NCBI GenBank assembly: GCA_039881145.1
Contig: JAYKKI010000039.1
Coordinates: forward strand, 18,780,001 to 18,844,000
Length of the DNA stretch: 64,000 nucleotides
From: Druceiella hillmani
Lineage: Eukaryota > Arthropoda > Insecta > Lepidoptera > Hepialidae
Reading direction: 5' to 3'
Part shown: piece after piece, positions 1-11,375 of the stretch
How positions within the stretch are numbered: the first letter of the stretch is position 1
Layout of the letters: the number at the start of each line of letters is the position of its first letter
Program-made: the position numbers and the translations under genes
Notes under the pieces: generated by a model
The model's input: only the letters and a program-made list of their open reading frames with translations
Database searches by the model: none
What the model was told of the DNA's origin: nothing

Positions 1-620
1 AAAATATTATTACATAGAACAAAAAAAAGTAAAAAATTAACTTTTGATAAAACACACTTTTTCCATCAGGTTTTTTTTTACATGAAGCATGTCTTCATGT
101 ATATTCTGGGACAGTTCGAAGCCTATATCATTCGGTTTTGTATATTGTAAAATTGATATTGTATTTTACAATAATGATAACCACGTGAGCGCTAGAAGGT
201 AAGGTATGAACAAGAACAATTTTTCCAACAAATTATCCTTTTGGCAATTGGAAAATAAATTACACATATTCTATGCTGCTAAGTATGATAACCCAGCATG
301 CCAGATAGAAAATCAGTAAGAGATAGAAAAGAAAAGTAGCCACACGATCTCAGGTGTAAATATGAAAGGAATTTTTTTGGGAGACCTTCAGTAATTAGAT
401 TGTATTTAGTTTCACATCGGCTTCAAATAATGAGCTGATCTTTGTCTTACCTCACACTGAAGTTATTTAAATTAAATTAATTGTGGAAAGACAACAAAAG
501 GCCTCAGCGTTACGCAACTCAAATCCAAGCCTTCTGAATTAAATTGAACTCCTAGACTGATTACCTCAATAGCCCAATTATATATCCCACTTGAGAGGAA
601 CGAGCGCCTGATCGTAACTC
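1..620. other. AT-rich non-coding sequence, nothing recognised
   Basis: No long reading frame, tandem repeat or recognisable transposon motif was found here. It is ordinary AT-rich intergenic sequence for this window. Confidence 0.5.
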
Positions 621-800
621 ACCACAGAGCACTTGCTTTGTTAGAACCCCAAACCGCTCGCCACGCTCCATGGAGGGAAAACTCTAGCAACTTGTATTCT
701 GCAAAATTGTCATGTCATCGGCAAATATCAGGTTTTCTACCGCATTGCCGAGATAATTTAGCAGGACAGCGAAGATCAAAGGCCTGAGATTCGGAACCTG
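620..800 (-). pseudogene. LINE reverse transcriptase scrap (FADD box)
   Basis: On the minus strand one frame reads through RPLIFAVLLNYLGNAVENLI and then FADDMTIL. This matches the spacing of reverse-transcriptase motifs B and C in jockey/CR1-type non-LTR retrotransposons (a PLLF...N...FADD pattern). Only about 60 residues are recognisable and stops follow on both sides. It is a dead fragment of a LINE different from the one at 28-32 kb. Clade assignment is uncertain. Confidence 0.45.
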
Positions 801-1595
801 ATTCTCTCCTAATCTCTTGCAATAAGATTCAAATATGAAATTACCCATTCGCATATATTAGTTTCTAGACACAATACATGTGAAGAGAATAAACATAAGA
901 AGAACAGAGATAATCTGGCTCCGTAAAGCGATTTTGGTAGGATGTCATTATCCAAGCGATGAATAGTGTTATGGTATCCGAAATACGTAATATCGACCTA
1001 AAACTCCAGATCAACCTGGCAGGAGACATAGTCAATGAAGCATAAGAGTTTCGTAACAGCCGAAAATCCAACACGAAAGTCGTGTTGTCGTTCACAAATT
1101 TAACTTTCGTTGATCAAAATGATGTTGCGATGCAAGGTGAATTTGGATAATTTGGAGAGGATCTCAATCGACTGAGAGCTGGTTACGTCAGATACGGTAG
1201 GATCCTTAGGTACAAACATTACCTCAGAGTGTCTTTGATTCTTAAATAATCTCTCTTATAAAGAAAATCTTATAAAATTATATAGCCTCGATCTTGAATA
1301 ATCTAGTGATATTATGGACAATTTGGCGTGTCATATTGTTATACTACATTGACACCTATATAAAGCTGATGAATACCTGCTTGGTGTTAAATCTACCGTT
1401 AGTTAGACTTCCCTTAACTTCAATTTTAATGAGTTTTATCTATATTATCCTTTTTTATTTTATCAATTTCTGTCTTTTAACAAATGTGTGTAATTTTACC
1501 AACTTGTTTAATCAAGTCGCATTCTCTTTGGGCGGTGATCAGATGATAGAGGATTAATTCCGAGGAAAGTTGGAAAATTTACAACTGGAGCAAAT
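800..1595. other. Non-coding, no supported feature
   Basis: Short open frames on both strands (for example 865-1095 minus and 1294-1557 plus) have no recognisable domain and low-complexity, AT-driven composition. The minus frame could be upstream LINE sequence belonging to the 620-800 scrap, but no motif proves it. Confidence 0.4.
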
Positions 1596-1599
1596 ACCT

Positions 1600-1815
1600 G
1601 GAATCATCAATTCGTTAACGAGTTAAATTGTTCATCTCTAGAACTCACCATCAAGCTCTGACCTGGTCGATGGTGTAGTTATTTTCCAAAGTAACAATTA
1701 CCAGTAGAACACATCTTGAATCACAGTTAATTTCCTACCACACATTAAACAGTTTCATTTTTCATTTCCGAATCTTATCTTCAGATCATCATCATATTTA
1801 TAAGGAACCACCTCT
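1600..1815. repeat. Copy of the approx. 130-bp satellite family
   Basis: This stretch contains the boxes gttaacgagtt, ttcatctctagaactca, ctgacctggtcgatg and tagttattttccaaagtaa in the same order as the tandem units at 3.59-4.04 kb. It ends in the same way (cagatcatcatcatattta, then a short tail ending ctata). It is a separate copy of the same element about 2 kb away, so this repeat is dispersed as well as tandem. Confidence 0.65.
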
Positions 1816-1985
1816 ATAGTATACACTTTTAAACAAAAAAGAGAAAATAAAAAAATTTGAATCAGAGATATAAAAAAATATTAAAATTTAATATATTTTG
1901 CAAACATTTCTCAGATATCATTAAAATAATTTAAGTGATTTATTTAATGAAAATATAGACAAATGACTTTATTATTTTGTAATAC

Positions 1986-1987
<2 letters not shown>

Positions 1988-2034
<47 letters not shown>
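1988..2034. repeat. (TA)n microsatellite
   Basis: An uninterrupted AT dinucleotide run of about 46 bases. It lies between the satellite copy and the 68-bp array. Confidence 0.95.
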
Positions 2035-2039
<5 letters not shown>

Positions 2040-2097
2040 TCAATCATAAATAGATAAATAAATCATCAAAATTTCGATAATTTATTTTCACAAACAT

Positions 2098-2475
2098 AAC
2101 GTACAGAACAGCTGATAGCACTAGTGACCGCCATTTTTGTTTGTTTTTGCGTAAAATTTTAATAGTTTAATTTTGACACACATAACGTACGAAACAGCTA
2201 TTATAGCATTGGTAAGTGAGTAAATTTTAATAGTTTAATTTTGACACACATAACGTACGAAATAGCTATTATAGCATTGGTAAGCGAGTAAATTTTAATA
2301 GTTTAATTTTGACACACATAACGTACGAAACAGCTATTATAGCATTGGTAAGCGAGTAAATTTTAATAGTTTAATTTTGACACACATAACGTACGAAACA
2401 GCTATTATAGCATTGGTAAGCGAGTAAATTTTGACAGTTTACTTTTGAAATATGATACTTACAAACAGCTGATAA
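2098..2475. repeat. 68-bp tandem repeat array
   Basis: Units begin taaattttaatagtttaatt at 2152, 2221, 2289 and 2357, with a diverged partial unit at 2425. Each holds acacataacgtacga, then a cagctattatagcattgg box. Units 2-4 are almost identical, which points to recent expansion. The flanking parts (2098-2150 and 2425-2475) are older, diverged relatives that share the gtacgaaacagct core. Confidence 0.9.
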
Positions 2476-3055
2476 CTTGTAATGAGCGCATTTTTTTCGC
2501 ACATGCGTGCACTTCTTATCTTATTATATCGTGTTAATTTATCTCTCTCGGTTGATATTTTCCATCTTTCTTGCGACAGATTTGTTGCACTTTGACGTCA
2601 CAATCATTGCAAAAATATTACGTGAAGGATGTTGCGACCTTCACATTTTACTCCAATAGTGCACAAAGAAGTTTCACTTCAATAAAAAAGGGACTTTTCC
2701 AATACCTGTTCCGTATGGAACTTATGTCGAACAAATTCATTCATAACACACCATACAATAATAGTGCTCTTATAAAAACAATTGTTATTACTAATTTAAC
2801 CACATCGTTTTCCTCCGTGCCTAAAACGGAACCATATGGTTCCATAGCTAAAAGTCAAAAATGGAATCCTTATGGTGTGTCTTTGGAGTCTACCTCAGCG
2901 GATGTCACAGCTGCTTCCTCAGCTACCAATTACCCTTCAATTTGAAACTTAACACAATTGTAACACTTTGACCGCGTTTGTAATAGCTGACCGTATTTCG
3001 GAAACATTTTTATTTTCATTCAAAATGGCGTCCAAAAAATGGAGAGTTGAATTTA
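2476..3055. other. Open but unsupported frame region with a 16-bp perfect palindrome
   Basis: A 124-codon open stretch covers 2571-2945 on the plus strand but opens at TTG. The first in-frame ATG is near 2715, leaving 77 codons. The translation has no domain I recognise. The perfect palindrome ggaaccatatggttcc lies at 2828-2843. I see no splice, promoter or poly(A) signals that would make this a gene. Confidence 0.3.
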
Positions 3056-3590
3056 TAAAATACCTTTTAAAAAACCGACTTTAAAAAAGGTAGGTACTAA
3101 ACAGTAATAAATAAAAAACTCAAAATAGGTACGTATTTATTTACAATAAATAACTAAGTTATTTATTTTTGAAATCGGTTCCGAAAAATCGGTTTTGAAA
3201 AAGATATTTTATTTTCGAATTTTTAGTGATTAATATATTAATATTATTCGTCACAATTACTTTCTTTCTTAGAATATTGGTTAATTATTAAAAGTTATGG
3301 GCAAAAGCTAGTATATAGATAATTTCATCTTTGTCTAAAATTGGTTACCAACAACACGTAGAAATGAAACGATAGTAGTGGTTAGCGGTTAGCCGTCGAG
3401 GAATTCCGTTCTCCTTATCCGAAGTCCACTATAAGATGGAAGTTTAATTAATAGAAATTTAATTTCCAATATAAGGTTGGAAATTAAAACTACATGAGTT
3501 CCGTTCTCCTTATTCAAAATTCAATATCAGATTTTGAAAAAAAAACAATTAAAGTAACAACTAACCAATAACATATATGTAGAATCACGA
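3056..3590. repeat. Dispersed-repeat debris with direct and inverted repeats
   Basis: The aaaaaaccgacttt motif near 3068 resembles the 'aaccgacttcaaaaaagg' interspersed repeat common in insect genomes. A counterpart on the other strand lies near 4150-4180. The box ccgttctccttat occurs twice, near 3408 and 3502. Arms tttaatttccaa (3458-3469) and ttggaaattaaa (3477-3488) form a perfect 12-bp foldback with a 7-nt loop. Confidence 0.5.
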
Positions 3591-4040
3591 TCAATTTACT
3601 ATCATTCGTTAAGGAGTTATATTATTCATCTTCAGAACTCATCATCATATCCTGACCTGGTCGATGATGTAGTTATTTTGCAAAGTAAAAACTACCAGTA
3701 ATAAATTTCTTGAATTACGTTTGATTTACTACCAACCGATAAGGAGTTCCACTCTTCATCTCCAAAATGCATCATCAGAATCTGATATGATCGGTAGTGT
3801 AGTTATTTTGCAAAGTAACAATTACCAGTAGCAAATATTTTGAGTCACCATCCGTTAATTAGTTCCATTGTTCATCTCCAGAACTCGTCATTAGTCGACG
3901 GTGTAGTTATTTTGCAAAATAATGATTACCCGTAGCAAATATCTTGTATCATACTTGATTTACTGCCATTCGTTAACGAGTTCCATCATTCGTTTCCGTA
4001 CCTCATCATCAGATCATCGTCATATTTTTATGAGATCACA
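3590..4040. repeat. Approx. 130-bp satellite array, four units
   Basis: The unit anchor (aaggag/aacgag after cgtt) falls at 3611, 3741, 3857 and 3975, giving spacings of 130, 116 and 118 bp. The shorter units have lost part of a tgatttactacca segment. Each unit holds ttcatctccagaactca, a ctgacctggtcgatg-like box, tagttattttgcaaagtaa and a taccagta box. The last unit ends with the same tail as the copy at 1.6-1.8 kb. Confidence 0.85.
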
Positions 4041-4483
4041 TCTATAAAAAAATAATCATCAAAATCCCTTCCTCTTCCAAATAAAATCGGTCCACTCGGT
4101 AAAGAATTATAGCTGAACATACATAAAACAAGAAAATTCCGAAGAATTGAGAACCTCTTCCTTTTTTGAAGTCGGTAGAAAAGTGGGATAATGGAATCAA
4201 GTGATAAATATCGTAAGAAAGAACTTTGTTTCCACATTCGAAAACAATTTTTCTTTTAATTACATAGCATATAGTTTTGGACTTATGACAAAAATGTGCA
4301 AAAAAAAAACTTCTTCTCCGTCTCCGAAATTTGCTTGCTGAAAATCTGAAATAATTCAGACTAACAGATTTTTTATAAATTATAAATATTTATAGATTTC
4401 ATGAAAAAATTAAACTTATATTTTTATCTGTCTGCTTCCTTAACTTCCGCACCATAATCGTGTAGATATGTGTATATCGAATA
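4041..4483. other. Interspersed-repeat flank, non-coding
   Basis: Near 4150-4180 the sequence reads cttccttttttgaagtcggt, the reverse complement of the insect 'accgacttcaaaaaagg' repeat. Nothing here codes for a recognisable protein. The 4028-4237 minus open frame is a translation of this repeat. Confidence 0.45.
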
Positions 4484-4560
4484 TCATCATCAACCTGTGA
4501 CTATCCACTGCTGGACATATGCCTTTCACAGGATCCTTCGCATTTAACCACTTTTTAAAT
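4484..4560 (+). repeat. Fragment of an insect interspersed repeat
   Basis: The string tccactgctggacatatgcc, preceded by atcatcatcaacctgtg, matches from memory a fragment dispersed in many insect genomes. Its parent element is not resolved from this short piece. Confidence 0.4.
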
Positions 4561-6759
4561 ATTAATATAATGTTTCAATTTTATCATTGAAATATATACC
4601 TTGGCACAGAGTTCTCGAGTCGTAAATTCTACATGACGCTTGGTGGTTGTTTTAAAACTATGCCCACAAAATATATTCCATCACAAGCTTGTCGAATATG
4701 CAATTAATAGCAGCCCACTTCTTCAGTACTCTCAATTTTACGTTCCACGCAATAACAGTTGACTGCATCAGTAGATAACAGTACCACAAATAAACGTTCA
4801 TCAACTGTGGATTCTTTGGATACTCAACTTTATTATTTAAGAATAAACTTATTTGATAGTAATAAAAAGAAGTAACTTCTACACAGAACAAAGCTATGCT
4901 TAGTGTATTTTTATGTTTATAGTTACCATATTTTAATCTAATTCAGTTTATTAACTTCAATTGTTTTGTTCTAAATTTATATGACTATATTTTATTAACT
5001 CGTTCCTTTATTTATTATTGACTTAATTCACTACAATTAATTGAAATGTATTTTATTTTGAATAATATTTTATAATAATGATAATACTTATTTAATTACG
5101 CTGTGCCCACTGTTCTGGTGTTGTCATAAAAAAATTATTAAGTATATAATTATGTCTTCTCAAATCAAATTAAAATTTTATTTAAATTCAAATTGTGACA
5201 TTACTGTTTGTGTGCCATTAATAAATAAATGTATTGCAATCTGCCTAAGCATTATTATTAAAATTAATTTCCCTTTGGCAGATTGCTCTCGTAAGTAATT
5301 CATCTGATGTTGCTGTGTTTACATTAAAGTTAATAAAAAAAGAGATTTTAAAGACATAAAATAAGTTTTTTAACCTCTTAACTGTAAAAGGTGTATATTT
5401 TTATGTCTAATCAAAAAGGAGTCGTTACAGACAGAACGTACAAATACGCCTAATAATACGTCCGTGCAAGTGCGCAGCCAAAAAATAATTTGACGGGAGA
5501 GAAAGGTTGAGGAGATTTTTATGAATAGCCTTATTATCTATGTATATTATTGTAAAGTTAAATAAATACAGAAAATAAATCAACTGGACCCCAGAACAAT
5601 GCATTCATTCAGATACCAAAAAAACTTTCAGAATGAGAGAGTAGAGTGTCTATCGATCTCCCAAAGACCGCACCGGTCACGGCCTTTTGAAATTTTAAAA
5701 TATTTGAAAGTTTTAATAAGTAATTTATTAATTTTTACTGAATGTTACACCGCAACTAGCAAAGATATGGAGAAATAGAAATATAGGGTAGATTACCAAA
5801 ATTAATCTAGAATAAACTTTTTCTTCGATACTGATACTTTCTACGATACTAAAAGCCGCAATAAAAAATACATTAATACTTTTGGGATGTGGTACTGGCG
5901 ACGCGTGCTATTGGTATCTTCCCATTGAACTGAAGAGTCCATCATCAAGGAGATCGGCCTCTGCTATTGACTGTGCTCTATAGTTTCCCGTTGAGTCTTC
6001 GGATACTTTGGCAACGTTATCAGAAAAACCCTGGCAATTTAGAGCGAAATATCCTACTGGGAAAAGTTACAGGGGACAATACCTCATGGCTGAAGGTCAG
6101 CTTATTGGAATAACCAGATCACTAGTAACATATAGATGACCATCCAATAGGCCTCAAGATCATTCACCAGAACACCTGCGGGTCACTATGCTTAGTAATG
6201 CGGGATCGATTAAATAAGAAAATAGAATAGAAGTATAAATAAGAAAAAGAAATTCTAAATTCTGAATATCAATAAGAGTAAACAAGTGCAATATATTTTA
6301 GGGGAATTATGTGCACTTTATAATTGTGTCTTTTCATCGGAGCGAAGCCAAAAGAAAATATTTTTATGACTTTAGTTTTTGTATGTTCGTATGTGAGTAG
6401 CATGTCTCATCATAACTCCGAAACTGCTAATCAGATTTTAATAAATAAGTTACTGATTGGTTCATCTTAATAATCCAAGTAACCTTGGCTACAAAAATTT
6501 CAATATTGTGCCAATAGGACGTTTGGGATGCCATGCTACTTCCCTTTCAGTCCCACTAATTTTAATCGTACGTTTCTCTGGTCGATTGCAACACTCAAAA
6601 TGGTTATTGGTATCGTCTCACTTGATGACCATGGTATTGGTGGTAGAATCAAAATGTCATTGATGACATTATTCTTCACAACCAAGTAGGTCAGTGTGGT
6701 CGTTCATTTGCTATTTTAACATATTGATATATGAAAAGTAAACATGGTGACGGAGTGAA
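4561..6759. other. Long non-coding stretch, nothing recognised
   Basis: About 2.2 kb without a supported gene. The 4658-4891 and 6457-6663 open frames lack domains. The part from 5.9 to 6.2 kb is somewhat richer in GC and may be an old transposon or exon remnant, but no frame runs through it. Confidence 0.4.
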
Positions 6760-6990
6760 TTAATTTATACAATTATATTGAATATATTTGGCGTTAATTT
6801 TGTAGAAATTCATTATTCGCAATTAAATGAAACCTAGGTCGTGGTAAAGAAATTAAAGATAGTAGAAATAATACTACATCACGTAGTTTCATTTAATTAT
6901 ACAATTATCAAAAGAGACGTGGTAACAGAAATAGACACCAGAAATGGCGAAGCGTGCAAACAATCATAAAATTCTCATTGAAATTAAATA
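6760..6990 (+). repeat. Dispersed repeat copy with an inverted 52-bp core
   Basis: The left flank (ttgaatatatttggcgttaa onward) is collinear with 63548-63602. The 13-bp inverted pair aattaaatgaaac (6821-6833) and gtttcatttaatt (6886-6898) encloses exactly 52 bases. Those 52 bases match the corresponding 52 bases at 63603-63654 only as the reverse complement. Confidence 0.7.
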
Positions 6991-7259
6991 CCACTTTTAC
7001 AATTTACTTTTATTGTAAATTATTATCAGCTGATAAATTTATAAAAAAAATTCAAAGCTGCAGCCCCTTCAGTTTCTTCAATACTCGCTAATTACTTATG
7101 TTATGGTAAGGAAAAAGTTCGTGTTGTGTTTTCACCAAAATTTACACACATTTTTTTATATTTGAAATTAATTTTATTAAACCAAATATGTACCGTTTTT
7201 ATTGATAATCTTTTATAATTTTTGGTGAAAACATTATGCCACCAGTATAGCAATTCTGG

Positions 7260-8224
7260 GATGACTGGACGTTATGCTGAACAAATTGATTTTCACAGGT
7301 CTCTTTTGAAGTCAGCTTTATACCATTAAAGGGATACTGTAGAGAATGAAACAAATAGTATTTGAATGGAACAAATTCCGGTCTATACGATGAGATGTTG
7401 ATGCTCCCTCAAGTTTTACAGAGTCAGTAAAAATTTGTGTGGTCTGGCATTGTCGTGATGGATGGCCTTTCCTATTGGTCTAATCTGGCCCTTTTATCTC
7501 AGTTGTGCGTTTTAATCGTACTAGGAGAGAGTGGAATCTATCGTATAACTAGACTGAAGTAGCTTGTGTTTCACGATTCCCTTACAGTCCCACTAAACAC
7601 AAAGCATTACCTTACGTGGCGTCAAACCGGACTTTGCCACCGTTTGTGCAACTTCATCAACCTTGACACATGATCGTTTTCGTACATTATTGTCTAATGG
7701 GTGACATTAGACAATAATGTGCGAAAACGACTTTTCATCGTCCGTTATCAGTTTCTTCAAAAATAGCTCGATTCCTTTTCGTTTTAGTAGCGATTCACAG
7801 GTGGAAATTCGGTCTATCAAATTTTTCACAATCAATGTGGCAATCAAATATTGAACTTCTTTTCGTATCCAACCTTATGTAAATGGTTAAAAACTATGTT
7901 TGGTCAATATTTAGATCTGCACCTATGTCGTAAGGTGAAATTTGCCTATTTTCTTAAATTTTTTTTTTGGGATTTTCCTCGACTTTTTCAACCATTGGTC
8001 GATTAGAGCGCGCTGCATGTTTGTTTCCGTTCTGGAAATTTTGAGTTTACAAAATTTCCAGAACATAAACCTGCAAACCATTTGCGTGCCGTTAAATTTG
8101 ACAAACCATCTTCATTATATTCACGACGATGAATTTTATCACAAATTTTCGAAGCGTTATCACCTTGGTTTAAGTGATATTGTAAAATATAGCGAATTTT
8201 TTCAGAATCTTGATTCATTTTCAT
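7260..8224 (-). pseudogene. Decayed mariner transposase
   Basis: The minus strand carries a broken mariner-family DNA transposase, a cut-and-paste enzyme with an N-terminal helix-turn-helix and a DDD catalytic core. The start at 8224 gives MNQDSEKIRYILQYHLNQGD...ARKWFAGL, the first DNA-binding helices of the family. After a broken stretch, a frame reads DRISTCESLLKRKG and ITDDEK, the region of the first catalytic aspartate. Then come NNVRKRS, VAQTVAKSGLTPRKVMLCV and WDCKGIV. Near 7330-7250, FNGIKLTSKETCEN and a GGIM box match the C-terminus. Several frameshifts, stops and a 57-bp snap-back (7674-7730) break the gene, and the HQDNARPH/SPDLAPSD region is not recognisable. Terminal inverted repeats were not resolved. 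Confidence 0.8.
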
Positions 8225-9401
8225 AACACAATTCCTTTCGACTGTATTAACAAATGTGAATTTTTTAGGGTTAATTTACAAAACTTATGCGACTCTAAAG
8301 CTGTCTATCGGAAAAATGCCACGAATTTTCCTTGACCTAATATATTTATGCATTACACATAACCCGTTCTACTAAAAATGGCAGTTGTAAAACTGACAAG
8401 CTAGTGGAAAGGGAATGACAGCGGCCGTGGGCGTTAGCGTTGCGGGTCGCTAGCGGAACGCACCCTATATGTTAATGGCTGAATTTTTCCCCGATGAAAG
8501 GGCTTTGAAAGACCATTTCATAAATATATATTTCTCGTGTGAAAACGTTGAATAATAATGAAAATATAAACGGAATAATTTACCTGAATCTACCATGAAA
8601 AAATGTACGAAAATATTATTGAAAGGAGTCACAGGCATGATAGAATGCAGGTTTTTGTTTTGTTTATTATTTTATAAGTATTTGTAAACAACATAAACGC
8701 AATCGTTAATATTTTATACCCCAGTGAATTGAATAAATAAAAAAAATTCTCAACCTAGTAAATGCACAATTACAAACTAAAGAAGCCATTGTAATGCCAT
8801 TCTTCTTTGTGGTTCAAAATGTTTTTCCTTATTTTAACTGATTAATTTTGTATAGTTATTTATTTAATCCTGATGACAGCACTCGTCAATAATAATATTT
8901 TCTAAATATAGTGCCAGTTGATGTAACGGATCACATCGATAGTTTTAAAATATAGTGACCCACATAAACACTTAAAAATATATAATTTAGTAGAAGCAAA
9001 TTGATTACACGAAAAAATGGTATTTAATTAAAATTAGAGTGAATGGTGTTATATGATAGGGCAGGGGGTAGGGTGTCGAATTTTTTTTTCACTATTATAG
9101 GTAATATAACTTCAGAGGAATACTAAAAAAATACGCAAAATAATACAGATGTCTTTGCAAAGGTTCGATAATGGACTTTGTGTTGAAACTTCTTGACTAC
9201 GATTTTCGAACGTTTTTGTTATTGATTTTACAGCAACAATTATTTTACAATATATTTATAAATTTATATATCGTCCAGATAACTCTGTATTTAATATGAC
9301 GAAAGCTAACAGCCCAATGTCTCTTCACCATTCCTTACTCTATTCAATAACCTAACACTTGCATACCAAAAGAATTCACTTAACATAAATATAAACTTAT
9401 A
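8225..9401. other. Non-coding; probable mariner 5' flank and AT-rich spacer
   Basis: The first 150 bases probably still belong to the mariner leader. The rest has no supported gene. The stretch 8395-8470 (gcggccgtgggcgttagcg and neighbours) is locally GC-rich but unassigned. Confidence 0.4.
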
Positions 9402-9430
9402 AAGGTGTCCGCGACCCCTATACGAAAAAG

Positions 9431-10157
9431 AATACCAATAAATCTCCGGGTTGTATGTAAATCATTGGTGAAAACTGGAATTTATTATATCAAAGGGTTC
9501 AAAAATTATAGGACGATAAATATTTCAAGAAAAACTGAAATTTATTATATCAAAGGGTTCAAAAATTATAGGACGATAAATATTTCAAGAAAAACTGGAA
9601 TTTATTATATCAAAGGGTTCAAAAATTATAGGACGATAAATATTTCAAGAAATACCAATAAATCTCCGGGTTGTGTGTAAATCATTGGTGAAAACTGGAA
9701 TTTATTATATCAAAGGGTTCAAAAATTATAGGACGATAAATATTTCAAGAAATACCAATAAATCTCCGGGTTGTGTGTAAATCATTGGTGAAAACTGGAA
9801 TTTATTATATCAAAGGGTTCAAAAATTATAGGACGATAAATATTTCAAGAAATACCAATAAATCTCCGGGTTGTGTGTAAATCATTGGTGAAAACTGGAA
9901 TTTATTATATCAAAGGGTTCAAAAATTATAGGACGATAAATATTTCAAGAAATACCAATAAATCTCCGGGTTGTGTGTAAATCATTGGTGAAAACTGGAA
10001 TTTATTATATCAAAGGGTTCAAAAATTATAGGACGATAAATATTTCAAGAAATACCAATAAATCTCCGGGTTGTGTGTAAATCATTGGTGAAAACTGGAA
10101 TTTATTATATCAAAGGGTTCAAAAATTATAGGACCATAAATATTTCAAGAAAAACTG
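9431..10157. repeat. Tandem array with alternating 60- and 100-bp units
   Basis: The anchor aatctccgggttgt occurs at 9441, 9661, 9761, 9861, 9961 and 10061, giving an exact 100-bp period. Between 9471 and 9650 the shared part, beginning gaaaactggaatttattata, repeats at 60 bp instead. The 60-bp unit is the 100-bp unit lacking the 40-bp stretch that carries aatctccggg and aatcattggtg. Units are almost identical (one g/c change near 10133), so the array is young. Confidence 0.95.
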
Positions 10158-10334
10158 CCTGCATGAATCCTTAGATATGTAATTACGTACACGGCCAGGT
10201 AAAGTTCTTTATATTTATATTATTAAAAGCAGCCGTTCGAACGTCACCAATAAATTATATCTTACGCATATGTAATAAAGGTGAAAATAGTTTGACAAGT
10301 GTGAAGAGAGAGATGCTATGTTGCCTCTTCTCGT

Positions 10335-10745
10335 ATGCAAGAACGCAGTCGTGGTCAAAGTCAATTACTAATTTCGTCGATTGCGAAATCTCTAGATCCA
10401 AATCGACCTATGTACTGGATGCCGAACAGGCTAATCGAAATGTTCGGCATCCAGTGCATAGGTCGATTTGGATCTATAGCTTGGCCTCAACATTCACCAG
10501 ACATCGCCCCATTGGATTTCTGCATGTGTGGATTTATTAAAAACTTAATGTTTGAGAAAGATTGTGACAGTGAAACATAGACGCGTGCTCGTATTATCGC
10601 TGCTTTTGACAAATTTAAAAGTACCATTAACCAAGACATTTCTTTATTTAATAGAGTCCATGAATAAACAAAAAAACGTGTCCAAAAATCTATCGAAAAC
10701 GGGGGCCAACATATTGAAAATTTTTATGTCATTTAGTTTGTTCTG
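10335..10745 (+). pseudogene. Tc1/mariner-superfamily transposase C-terminal remnant
   Basis: One plus frame reads GRFGSIAWPQHSPDIAPLDF then CMCGFIKNLMFEKD. This matches the third catalytic block (WP..SPDLTPLDFFLWG..K..V) of a Tc1/mariner-superfamily insect transposase. After a frameshift near 10570, ARIIAAFDKFKSTIN...RVHE, a stop, then KKRVQKSIENGGQHIENF matches the usual C-terminus. Upstream, the open frame is contaminated by a snap-back: 10392-10427 is an inverted copy of 10442-10479, so the SLDPNRPMYWMPNR residues are not original. It is inactive and lies inside the 9402-11412 inverted-repeat element. Confidence 0.75.
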
Positions 10746-11320
10746 AAATTTTTATTAACTTGTGATTTTACAAATTATTTTTAATTCAATCGATTAAAAA
10801 TCTGTGCAATCATAATTTGATCTATCATCTATGCACGCCCGTGGCAATCATAGGTGAGTGATAGCTAATTTTATGCTTAGGTAACTACAAAATATATACA
10901 TACGTATAAGTGGCGAGCACTCATACACAGGTTACCACTGCAAATAGATTAATGCTGCTATATTGCAAAATACTGCTATTAAATATAATGTGATGTATAC
11001 TGCGGTATTTAAAATCACCAAGCGCCTTTAATTACGAAATCATAGTTGCAAGCGTAACCTGAACATATTACATACAGTCGTACGCAATTTTCAAAACTCA
11101 TACATACATAATATCCATTTTTGGCGTTCACCTTGCCACTCCTTCGCTGTTCAAAAAACCGCCATCGCTGCGAGCATCGCGAGTGACGAGGCGAGCCACG
11201 TGGCGAATGGCGAGCGCTCCGCAACGCAAAGCACTCAACAGCGCGAGCGTTAAAAGCTTAGGCTATGTTCACAATATACTTTTTATTATTTATTAAAATC
11301 TAACATGTCAATATTTTTCT

Positions 11321-11375
11321 GAAATATATACAGTTTTGCAACCTCCTGGTGGAATTGCAAAACTGTAAATATTTC
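11321..11375. repeat. Snap-back, 21-bp arms
   Basis: gaaatatatacagttttgcaa (11321-11341) pairs with ttgcaaaactgtaaatattt then c (11355-11375) with one mismatch, across a 13-nt loop. It sits just inside the right terminal repeat of the element at 9402-11412. Confidence 0.85.

Noticed and set aside
2571..2945. A 124-codon frame as a gene
   Set aside because: It opens at TTG, has only 77 codons after the first ATG and no recognisable domain.
9431..10157. Possible CRISPR-like array (regular repeats)
   Set aside because: The units are contiguous, near-identical direct repeats without unique spacers, in animal DNA.
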